From: Chryseobacterium sp. 52
GTDB lineage: Bacteria > Bacteroidota > Bacteroidia > Flavobacteriales > Weeksellaceae
NCBI RefSeq assembly: GCF_002754245.1
Contig: NZ_PEEX01000001.1
Span: forward strand, 4,010,001-4,074,000
Reading direction: 5' to 3'
DNA: 64,000 nt
The notes beneath the pieces were generated by a model. It saw only the letters and a list, made by a program, of their open reading frames with translations, did not search any database and was not told the origin of the DNA. Made by a program: the position numbers and the translations under genes. This document shows positions 18,179-25,289 of the stretch, one piece after another. Position 1 is the first letter of the stretch; each line of letters starts with the position of its first letter.

Positions 18179-19520
18179 ACTTAAAAAATAATTTTAGATT
18201 TTTCGTAAATTCTTTTCTTTCTTTCAATCCATAAGGATTTTTCACTTTTCCATTTATACATTGTGAAACTCTTAGTACATCATCTTTATCTGCAACAAGA
18301 TTAATATTCTCTCCTGTTGGTACTGTTTTTCCCAGTTTCTCCCAGTACCATCCTGCTGAATCAAAAGCAAAATGTAAATTACTTGCAATAAGCGAGGCTG
18401 AGTCTACATCTACGATTTCAACAACTTTTTCTTTAATCGGTTTTCCTTTTGTATTTAAAACTTTATTGCCTTTATCATCAACTTTATCTTTATAATAAAT
18501 ATATTTCTCTTTATAAAGAGGTTTCCGATCAAATAGCTCATCTATTTTCTTGTTATTTAATAGTTCTGGTTCTTTTTCCAAAACATATGAGAAATATTTT
18601 TTTTGAGTTTTTCTCCAAGTTAACTGAATTATTCCCCTTCCTTTATATCTTGGACCATCTCCCTCAAAAGTATGTTCCATTCCCTTTGCATCGCTATGAT
18701 TTCCCGGATTATATTTCTTACCAGAAGAATATTCTAATGTAGTGCCATATCTTGACGATTCATGATAAGATTGTGCTAAAAAATGAATTTTCCTAATACA
18801 GGTGTTAATATTATGTTTTTTCATCATACGATTAAGCTCTTCACATAATCTTTTATAAGTCTTATCAGATTCAGGTAATGTACAGTTCTCATCATAAAAC
18901 AAAGAAATTGTCTTTATCTTCTCTGTTTCTCTAAGCTTCTTAATAATTGCTTTTATATCATCTTCTGTAAAATCTCTATCACAGAAGCATTTTTTTTCAT
19001 CTTTCTGCTCAGGCACCGGAGCTCCTTTTGCATCAACACTTTCTGGTTGATTAACCTGTCCGGAAGTAACAAACTCTATCTTTCCAGTTTCAGGGGGTAT
19101 ATTCCCCGGCATTTTGCCTATGCCCGGTAATGTTGATTTTTTTAATAACACGTAATTGTCCTGCACTTTAGCCGTCCCAAAATCCTGCCATGCTGTGAGG
19201 GATATCATCTGAAAGCCGTCATAAAATGTAAAATTTGCAGGTAGCTTTTCTACAATGGTTCCTGTAAGTTTATCCTGTGTGGTAGGTACATCATTTAAAA
19301 CTTTAAATTCACCTAAATGAGCATTGAATTTTACTTTTGCCCCATGTATTGCCAAAAGCAGACCGTCTGATTTACTGTCTTTTTCTGCTCTTTCAGCACG
19401 CTTATCCTCCATCTTTTGGCTGTTTTCAGCTTTCAGATCCTCTGTATTCTGTGACTGAGGTTCTTCAGAAGACGGTTGACCTTTTGGAAAACTATTTTCA
19501 TCGTCATTTAATGTATTCAT
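18147..19520 (-). CDS. T6SS effector 1: DUF4280 PAAR-like N-domain + GH19 chitinase/endolysin-like C-domain
   Basis: 457 residues. Residues 1-50 are a charged, low-complexity leader. Residues about 53-140 (GLLLAIHGAKV to PGIGKMPGN) form the DUF4280 PAAR-like domain that caps the VgrG spike. Residues 151-175 are a linker. Residues about 180-450 hold a GH19-like domain: HFLAQSYHESSRYG with Glu254, TLEYSSG with Glu263, and YKGRGIIQLTW at 292-302. GH19 members cleave chitin or peptidoglycan glycan, so cell-wall damage in the target periplasm is likely. The N-terminal ~170 residues are nearly identical to those of two neighbours. Charged insertions around 320-390 are longer than in typical GH19 endolysins. 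Confidence 0.85.
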   Translation of the reverse strand: MNTLNDDENSFPKGQPSSEEPQSQNTEDLKAENSQKMEDKRAERAEKDSKSDGLLLAIHGAKVKFNAHLGEFKVLNDVPTTQDKLTGTIVEKLPANFTFYDGFQMISLTAWQDFGTAKVQDNYVLLKKSTLPGIGKMPGNIPPETGKIEFVTSGQVNQPESVDAKGAPVPEQKDEKKCFCDRDFTEDDIKAIIKKLRETEKIKTISLFYDENCTLPESDKTYKRLCEELNRMMKKHNINTCIRKIHFLAQSYHESSRYGTTLEYSSGKKYNPGNHSDAKGMEHTFEGDGPRYKGRGIIQLTWRKTQKKYFSYVLEKEPELLNNKKIDELFDRKPLYKEKYIYYKDKVDDKGNKVLNTKGKPIKEKVVEIVDVDSASLIASNLHFAFDSAGWYWEKLGKTVPTGENINLVADKDDVLRVSQCINGKVKNPYGLKERKEFTKNLKLFFKYDELCISKKK

Positions 19521-19622
19521 ATCATGAATTTCTTAAATTGTGTTTGTGTTTTTTAATATGCTTCTTCCTTATTTTTCTATTAATGATTACTTATACTCCG
19601 GTGCAATAAATTGCTCTATTTA
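19521..19622 (-). repeat. 102-base perfect repeat upstream of effector 1 (copy of 21559-21660)
   Basis: The 102 bases immediately upstream of the effector 1 start are identical to those upstream of effector 2 (21559-21660). Identity also continues, with few differences, into the coding N-termini. They therefore derive from one duplication or from ongoing gene conversion. The repeat includes the last codons of the adjacent DUF4280 remnants. Confidence 0.9.
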
Positions 19623-19797
19623 CCTGTCCTAGAGTAAAGAACTGCGCATCTCCTTTTTCAGGTACACTACTTCCAGGCATAATACCAATTCCGGGGATCT
19701 TTGTTTTTTTAGCAAGACTTCATTCTCCTGCACTTTTACAGTACCGAACTCTTACCAAACTGTGAGTTAGGTTAAGCCATCGTAATATGGTGACACA
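19591..19797 (-). pseudogene. Decayed DUF4280 domain remnant A
   Basis: Read on the minus strand, this stretch gives fragments that line up with the effector N-domain: YYDGLT, then after an in-frame stop LTVW, a second stop, EFGTVKVQENEVLLKK, then after a one-base shift in an A-run IPGIGIMPGSSVPEKGD and FTLGQVNRAIYCTGV before a TAA at 19593-19591. The intact counterpart is TAWQDFGTAKVQDNYVLLKK followed by LPGIGKMPGNIPPETGK. Two nonsense codons and a frameshift show that it is dead. No N-terminal part is left. Confidence 0.82.
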
Positions 19798-19814
19798 AAA
19801 AATAAAATTCCAGT

Positions 19815-20207
19815 CTATTTTTTCTTATTTTTTTTATTACAATATCTGTCTTTCATCACTCGAACATTATTTTTTTTAACTAAATGAATATATTTCTCAT
19901 CGCATTCTTTGAAATGTGTATATTCATTAACAGTATTACCAGAATTTTGTATAGAAATAGTGTCATTCTGAAGCATTCCGCCTATACCATTAATAAAATC
20001 AATGTATAGTATATTATCTTCTTTGGAAATTTTTAAAATGCCTTTAACCTTTTTTTTACCTGAATCAAAAACAAAATAATTGTTTGCCGCAATCTTTAAA
20101 TTGAGTTTACATTTGGAATCTATTGTTGAATAATCCCCTTTTATTATATTTTGAGAATATGCAGAGTGAAAAAATAAAAAAAATAGAATAATCAATGTCT
20201 TAATCAT
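19815..20207 (-). CDS. Exported protein, probable immunity to effector 2
   Basis: 130 residues from the ATG at 20207, which overlaps the effector 2 stop by 8 bases. The longer frame to 20324 would merely shadow effector codons, and the 20207 start exposes a clean signal peptide (MIKTLIILFFLFFHSAYSQ). The mature part is small, basic at the C-terminus (CNKKNKKK) and beta-rich, with Cys residues at KCKLN, KECDEKY and RYCNKK. No family recognised. Position, coupling and export suggest a periplasmic immunity factor, by inference. Confidence 0.62.
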   Translation of the reverse strand: MIKTLIILFFLFFHSAYSQNIIKGDYSTIDSKCKLNLKIAANNYFVFDSGKKKVKGILKISKEDNILYIDFINGIGGMLQNDTISIQNSGNTVNEYTHFKECDEKYIHLVKKNNVRVMKDRYCNKKNKKK

Positions 20208-21558
20208 CAAGTTTTTCAATTTTTGATTTATTCTTTTTGCCCCATTTGAGATTTTTAATATTGCTTGTTTCATATTTATAAGTTCCGAGTGATTCCAATT
20301 TATTTGTTGTACAATTTTCTTCAATTTTCATTAATTTAATAATAGATTTAACATTATTTTTTCTATGATCAAAACCATTTAGTCCACCATTAATTCTGAC
20401 AGAAATAAAAATCAAGTCATCTTTATCAGCATAGTCTCCAAGTTGTCTGTCGTCCCAAAACCAAGCAGCTGAATCACAAGTATATGATAAATCATTTGCA
20501 ATAACTTCTGGAGAGTCGATTAATTTCGGTTTGCCTAAATGATTAAAATATTTTTCATATGTATCTTTCCAGGTAAGTTGGATCAACCCCTTACCTTTAT
20601 ATTTTGGTCCATCTCCTTTTGAATTATGACCATGACTTAAACATTCTTTATATCTATTATAGGAACGTTTCAATTGCTTTGTGTTATTTGCTAAATATGG
20701 ATTGTCTTTTCTTTTTATATTATCAAGATACAATTTGTATTTATTGTATCCGTCAATATGAGTAGAAGGATCGTAGTCCCATCCCGAAGCGTATTCCATT
20801 GTCGTATTGAGTGTGTCCGATTCCGTTTCAATCTGCGCAAGAAAGTGTGCCTTCTTAAGACAAGTATTAATGTTATTATCTTTCATAGCCTTATTTAAAG
20901 CATCTGTAAAAGGCTTATATGTTTTCATTTCATCATGTAAAGGGCAGTTCTTTGCAGTAAACAATTTTTTAGAATTATAAAATGATTTAATGTTTTCCTC
21001 TGTAAAATCCCTATCACAGAAGCATTTTTTGTCATCTTTCTGCTCAGGCACCGGAGCCCCTTTTGCATCAACACTTTCTGGTTGATTAACCTGTCCGGAA
21101 GTAACAAACTCTATCTTTCCAGTTTCAGGGGGTATATTCCCCGGCATTTTGCCTATGCCCGGTAATGTTGATTTTTTTAATAACACGTAATTGTCCTGCA
21201 CTTTAGCCGTCCCAAAATCCTGCCATGCTGTGAGGGATATCATCTGAAAGCCATCATAAAATGTAAAATTTGCAGGTAGCTTTTCTACAATGGTTCCTGT
21301 GAGTTTATCCTGTGTGGTAGGTACATCATTTAAAACTTTAAATTCACCTAAATGAGCATTGAATTTTACTTTTGCCCCATGTATTGCCAAAAGCAAACCG
21401 TCTGATTTACTGTCTTTTTCTGCTCTTTCAGCCCGCTTATCCTCCATCTTTTGGCTGTTTTCAGCTTTCAGATCTTCTGTATTCTGTGTCTGGGGTTCGT
21501 CGTCAGAAGACGGTTGACCTTTGGGAAAACTATTTTCATCGTCATTTAATGTATTCAT
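20200..21558 (-). CDS. T6SS effector 2: DUF4280 PAAR-like N-domain + divergent GH19-like C-domain
   Basis: 452 residues. The first ~180 residues are almost identical to effector 1, up to KKCFCDRDFTE. The C-domain is related but clearly different. It has HFLAQIETESDTLNTTMEYASG (Glu246 and Glu255 align with the effector 1 catalytic pair) and YKGKGLIQLTW, with an extra loop of about 40 residues between them. The His preceding the first Glu in effector 1 (HES) is Thr here (TES). It is probably a peptidoglycan glycosidase delivered by the T6SS. The last codons run on as KLDD and overlap the start of the downstream putative immunity gene. Confidence 0.84.
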   Translation of the reverse strand: MNTLNDDENSFPKGQPSSDDEPQTQNTEDLKAENSQKMEDKRAERAEKDSKSDGLLLAIHGAKVKFNAHLGEFKVLNDVPTTQDKLTGTIVEKLPANFTFYDGFQMISLTAWQDFGTAKVQDNYVLLKKSTLPGIGKMPGNIPPETGKIEFVTSGQVNQPESVDAKGAPVPEQKDDKKCFCDRDFTEENIKSFYNSKKLFTAKNCPLHDEMKTYKPFTDALNKAMKDNNINTCLKKAHFLAQIETESDTLNTTMEYASGWDYDPSTHIDGYNKYKLYLDNIKRKDNPYLANNTKQLKRSYNRYKECLSHGHNSKGDGPKYKGKGLIQLTWKDTYEKYFNHLGKPKLIDSPEVIANDLSYTCDSAAWFWDDRQLGDYADKDDLIFISVRINGGLNGFDHRKNNVKSIIKLMKIEENCTTNKLESLGTYKYETSNIKNLKWGKKNKSKIEKLDD

Positions 21559-21660
21559 ATCATGAATTTCTTAAATTGTGTTTGTGTTTTTTAATATGCT
21601 TCTTCCTTATTTTTCTATTAATGATTACTTATACTCCGGTGCAATAAATTGCTCTATTTA
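21559..21660 (-). repeat. 102-base perfect repeat upstream of effector 2 (copy of 19521-19622)
   Basis: Identical to 19521-19622. Beyond 21660 the two copies diverge to scattered substitutions within the DUF4280 remnants, so this edge marks either the end of the most recent conversion tract or a selected leader. Confidence 0.9.
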
Positions 21661-21845
21661 GCTGTCCTAAAATAAAGAACTGTGCATCTCCTTTTTCAGG
21701 TACATTACTTCCGGGCATAATACCAATTTCAGGGATCTTTTTTTTAGCAAGACTTCATTCTCCTGCACTTTTACAGTACCGAAATCTTTCCATTCTGTAA
21801 GTGAATTGAATAAAAATCCATCATTAATTTTAAAATTTGAATTAG
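21629..21845 (-). pseudogene. Decayed DUF4280 domain remnant B
   Basis: The minus-strand reading gives SNSNFKINDGFLFNSLTEW then KDFGTVKVQENEVLLKK, a one-base frameshift in a run of eight A, then IPEIGIMPGSNVPEKGD and FILGQLNRAIYCTGV before a stop at 21631-21629. It is better preserved than remnant A: no nonsense codon in this stretch, only the frameshift. It lacks the N-terminal half of the domain. The remaining 130 bases up to 21974 are AT-rich without recognised content. Confidence 0.82.
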
Positions 21846-21974
21846 ATTTTATAGATCATAAAAAAATGATCAACCTTATTTTTTGATTAATTATAAAACA
21901 AGCTTGTCTGAAGATATAATATATTTACTTCAGTTGTATGAAAGGGAACATGCATACTTTCTGAGAAATAATCC

Positions 21975-22562
21975 TTATTTTTTACTTACTTCATTTAAAT
22001 AGAAAAGGGCCTCTTCTGATTCCATCTTTATTTTTCTATCATCAGATTTTAAGTTGCTCTGATAGTATGAAGTTTGTTTCGCAACTCCTTCTTTGGAATC
22101 GTTAATAACCGTAATATCAAATTCTCCTTTATAACTATTACTTTTTGGTGGATTTCCTTCAGTACTGGTCAATAACTCTAAAGTATAATTTATTTTTATG
22201 TTTCCTTCTGCTAAAAAAGTAAAGTATCTATTTAAAAAATAAGTTATCTGATAAGATTTTCCGGAAGAGATCTTAATAGGTACCGAACGTTCATTATCAT
22301 TCCACTGTCGATCTTTCATTTTTACTAAAGAAGATTTTGATTCAAAAGAAAGATCATTGGGGTTAGGATAAAACAATAATATATTAATATCCTGACTTGT
22401 ATTATTAGAAATAGTCAAAATTGAAGATACTAAACCATTAAGCAAATTTTCCCTGTGATTTCCTGCAATGCTAACATTTATATTATTGTTCCTTTTATTA
22501 TTGTTTTGTGAAATACATTTTACATTGATGAATAAAATAACTAGAATTAATAAATTTTTCAT
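21975..22562 (-). CDS. Exported hypothetical protein, second putative immunity gene of effector 3
   Basis: 195 residues with a signal peptide (MKNLLILVILFINVKCISQ). Cys16 could be a lipidation site but the lipobox is poor. After an Asn-rich stretch, the sequence ISNNTSQDINILLF, then KISSGKSYQITYFLNRY, suggests an Ig-like beta-sandwich. It lies 57 bases downstream of the 230-residue lipoprotein gene in the effector 3 cassette. It could be a second immunity protein, an orphan immunity gene left from a displaced effector, or unrelated. No family recognised. Confidence 0.58.
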   Translation of the reverse strand: MKNLLILVILFINVKCISQNNNKRNNNINVSIAGNHRENLLNGLVSSILTISNNTSQDINILLFYPNPNDLSFESKSSLVKMKDRQWNDNERSVPIKISSGKSYQITYFLNRYFTFLAEGNIKINYTLELLTSTEGNPPKSNSYKGEFDITVINDSKEGVAKQTSYYQSNLKSDDRKIKMESEEALFYLNEVSKK

Positions 22563-22619
22563 ATTATTTTTTTATGGTAAACTATGAGCCTGGCTTATTA
22601 CATTGTAATCTTCCATAAA

Positions 22620-23312
22620 CTATTTTTTACCTTTAATAATTATGAATTTATTTTCATAGGACTCAACAGAAGTACTATCCTTTACTGAGGTAATTATTTT
22701 TTCAACGGTGTTCTTATTGTAATAATAGTTTCTTTTATAATTAAAAGGGGTATCGAAGTGTTTTGCCTGAAATTCTATTTCATCCAGTCTATTTTCTTTC
22801 ATTTTTATTCTGGCTGATGTTATGACTGAATTATCCGGCCAATACGGAAGTTCGCTACTTTTTGGAAGTCTAAAATCACAATCATTATATCCATCATTGG
22901 TATATTTACAATTTTCCTTAACCATTCTTTCTATTTCTAAGTCCTTGTTTAGAAAATTGAAGTGATTGAAAGGAACTTCATCCATTGAAAATGCGTTTTC
23001 TGATGCAACGATATCTGAAAGTTTCCCATAGTAATTAACATACTTAATGTTTCCCGTAGCTATTCTTCTTTTCTGTTCATCATTATACTTAAACTCTTTT
23101 ACAATCAAATCATTCTTTTTTTTACTAAATGTCAAAGAATCATTCTTTACAGAGCTCCCATACACTCTTGCATATTCTGCATCATCGGGATGAAAATAGT
23201 GAATGGTCTGAATATCATTATTGCTCAAATAAATGACTTTGTAATCATGATTTTGAGATTGACAACTCATATAAAACAAGAATAAGATAAAATATAGATT
23301 ACTTCTTTTCAT
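22620..23312 (-). CDS. Putative lipoprotein, probable immunity to effector 3
   Basis: 230 residues. A signal sequence ending FLFYMSC suggests lipidation at Cys17. The body is mixed alpha/beta with many aromatic residues (FNYKRNYYYNKN near the C-terminus) and matches no family I recognise. Its start lies 14 bases inside the end of the effector 3 gene, indicating translational coupling. A periplasm-facing lipoprotein fits immunity against a cell-wall-active effector. The role is inferred from context. Confidence 0.62.
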   Translation of the reverse strand: MKRSNLYFILFLFYMSCQSQNHDYKVIYLSNNDIQTIHYFHPDDAEYARVYGSSVKNDSLTFSKKKNDLIVKEFKYNDEQKRRIATGNIKYVNYYGKLSDIVASENAFSMDEVPFNHFNFLNKDLEIERMVKENCKYTNDGYNDCDFRLPKSSELPYWPDNSVITSARIKMKENRLDEIEFQAKHFDTPFNYKRNYYYNKNTVEKIITSVKDSTSVESYENKFIIIKGKK

Positions 23313-24585
23313 TGGGTTTCTTTTTTCTGGTTTTTAATTCTTTCCAAAAAATAGTTCCTAAATACACAGCTCTTGACTCAAGCGCTATTGTATCCGTAGT
23401 AGAATATTTATTGTTAGGGTTTTTACCTGGTGTATATTTTTCCTGGGGAGCATTAAAAGTAGCCCCCAATCTTTCTACTCCTTTCTTCCATGCATTATAA
23501 TGTTCTTCGGAAATTGACCATCCCATTGTATTCATATGGATTTCAAATTTTCCGGTTGAAAACCGATCATCTTCAGTTGAAAATGCTGCTTGCTCAGCTC
23601 CATCCCACATTGTTGCTCCATTACTGGGATCTTCATTTGTTGTTAGTGAACGGATAATAGCTGATAATGCTAGCTGCATCTTGGTATCATTTCTTTTTGC
23701 AATTTTCTTATTTCTAAATAAAATGGCCTGTTTGCTATTAATACCATAGGCTACTTTATTTATTTTATGAACAGATGCTATAGCCAGCATTTCCATTTCA
23801 AGGTCTTTCTCAATCCCAATATTATCTCTGTATGCAGAGCTTTCACCATATATTGTGGAAGCTTTTTCTACAAATTTTTTATGTAAAATATTTGCATTTT
23901 TTTCTTTTAATAAATTTGATTCTTTATTAATTAACGACCATTTTTTATCTTTTTTAGCCTTATCATATTCTTCTTGATTTGATAAATAGACTTTAGCACT
24001 TTTTTCCAATCCGCCTAAATAATAGCCCTCTTTAGTATAGTAAATATATTCCGTATTATCTTCTTTTTCCTCCGGCACCGGAGCTCCTTTTGCATCAACA
24101 CTTTCTGGTTGATTAACCTGTCCGGAAGTAACAAACTCTATCTTTCCAGTTTCAGGGGGTATATTCCCCGGCATTTTGCCTATGCCCGGTAATGTTGATT
24201 TTTTTAATAATACGTAATTGTCCTGCACTTTAGCCGTCCCAAAATCCTGCCATGCCGTAAGGGATATCATCTGAAAGCCGTCATAAAATGTAAAATTTGC
24301 AGGTAGCTTTTCTACAATGGTTCCTGTGAGTTTATCCTGTGTGGTAGGTACATCATTTAAAACTTTAAATTCACCTAAATGGGCATTGAATTTTACTTTT
24401 GCCCCATGTATTGCCAAAAGCAGACCTTCTGATTTACTGTCTTTTTCTGCTCTTTCAGCCCGCTTATCCTCCATATTTTGGCTGTTTTCAGCTTTCAGAT
24501 CCTCTGTATTCTGTGTCTGAGGTTCCTGAGAGGTCTCAGCTGTGGCTTCTGGTGAATTGTTCCCGTTATTATTTAACCTATCCAT
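23299..24585 (-). CDS. T6SS effector 3: DUF4280 PAAR-like N-domain + unrelated C-terminal toxin domain
   Basis: 428 residues. Residues 21-172 match effectors 1 and 2 almost exactly; the first 20 residues and everything after PVPEEKEDN differ. The C-domain (about 178-420) has no GH19 motif. KASTIYGESSAYR with a conserved-looking Glu, followed by MEMLAIASVHKINKVAYG, resembles the layout of SleB-like/lysozyme-like cell-wall hydrolases (IYGE, then xxAxVxxNR). SNGATMWDGAEQAAF is a second striking motif. I predict a muramidase-like toxin at low confidence; only the delivery domain is certain. The gene overlaps both neighbours (13 bases upstream, 14 downstream). Confidence 0.78.
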   Translation of the reverse strand: MDRLNNNGNNSPEATAETSQEPQTQNTEDLKAENSQNMEDKRAERAEKDSKSEGLLLAIHGAKVKFNAHLGEFKVLNDVPTTQDKLTGTIVEKLPANFTFYDGFQMISLTAWQDFGTAKVQDNYVLLKKSTLPGIGKMPGNIPPETGKIEFVTSGQVNQPESVDAKGAPVPEEKEDNTEYIYYTKEGYYLGGLEKSAKVYLSNQEEYDKAKKDKKWSLINKESNLLKEKNANILHKKFVEKASTIYGESSAYRDNIGIEKDLEMEMLAIASVHKINKVAYGINSKQAILFRNKKIAKRNDTKMQLALSAIIRSLTTNEDPSNGATMWDGAEQAAFSTEDDRFSTGKFEIHMNTMGWSISEEHYNAWKKGVERLGATFNAPQEKYTPGKNPNNKYSTTDTIALESRAVYLGTIFWKELKTRKKKPNEKK

Positions 24586-25286
24586 AATAATGAATGTTTT
24601 AAATGGTAATTGTGTGTTTTAACTTCTATAAATCCTTCTTCATACGTGTTTCCTCTGTATCTTAAAAGTCCTCCGAAATAATCGGTTTCTGTCTCTTCCA
24701 GTTTTTCTGCAGAGATTACTAAAATCGTTTTATCTCCATTCTGTACGGGAGTCATCATTTCTGTGTACCCATCCGGGGACGGTCTCTTTCTTTTTGTATC
24801 AAATGACTGTAATAAGCCATTGAAAAGTAATCCAAACATATTGTAACCTTTCAGAAAAACAATCAGTTGAGCTTTATCTTCCAACAAGCTGCCGATCTGT
24901 TCAAAATAGCTATTTATGACTTCTCCCTCATGATTTTCTAAAAGTTGAGACGATATCTCCGTCCACCGTAAACGAAGAAAGTTAATATTATCAATTTCAA
25001 CCAAATCTCCATCATGATCAACTGTTACTTCCAGCTCATCAAACAAATAGCTGATCTGCTTTAACATTTTTCCCATTGCATTATCATCATTTGAAAAATC
25101 GAAATCGACGACTACAATCTGATATTTAAAATGGTCTTTTTCTTTCCCTAAATAATAAACCTCAGCTGTTCTCACATAGCTTTTTTCTGTAGAATAAGAA
25201 GTCTCAGGATTAGAAATAACTATCGTTTCAAACCTATAAGTCCTACATTTATTCATTAAAGGATGTTCCGATATCAATTCACTCAT
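24573..25286 (-). CDS. Hypothetical protein linked to DUF4280 effector (possible adaptor)
   Basis: 237 residues, no signal peptide, no membrane segment, acidic, mixed alpha/beta. No recognised domain. It overlaps the start of effector 3 by 13 bases and begins 3 bases after the DUF2235 effector gene, so it is translated with both. Cytosolic proteins directly upstream of PAAR-like effectors in T6SS loci are often loading adaptors or chaperones (established for DUF1795/DUF2169/DUF4123 in Proteobacteria). This protein does not show motifs of those families, so an analogous role here is speculation. Confidence 0.68.
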   Translation of the reverse strand: MSELISEHPLMNKCRTYRFETIVISNPETSYSTEKSYVRTAEVYYLGKEKDHFKYQIVVVDFDFSNDDNAMGKMLKQISYLFDELEVTVDHDGDLVEIDNINFLRLRWTEISSQLLENHEGEVINSYFEQIGSLLEDKAQLIVFLKGYNMFGLLFNGLLQSFDTKRKRPSPDGYTEMMTPVQNGDKTILVISAEKLEETETDYFGGLLRYRGNTYEEGFIEVKTHNYHLKHSLLWIG

Positions 25287-25289
25287 AGC

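Noticed and set aside
18449..18742. Plus-strand frame antisense to effector 1
   Set aside because: It is a shadow of the strongly supported effector coding sequence; the same kind of shadow occurs at equivalent places in effectors 2 and 3.
20208..20324. Longer N-terminus for the effector 2 immunity gene
   Set aside because: These 39 codons lie inside the effector gene and hide the signal peptide, which is N-terminal only with the 20207 start.
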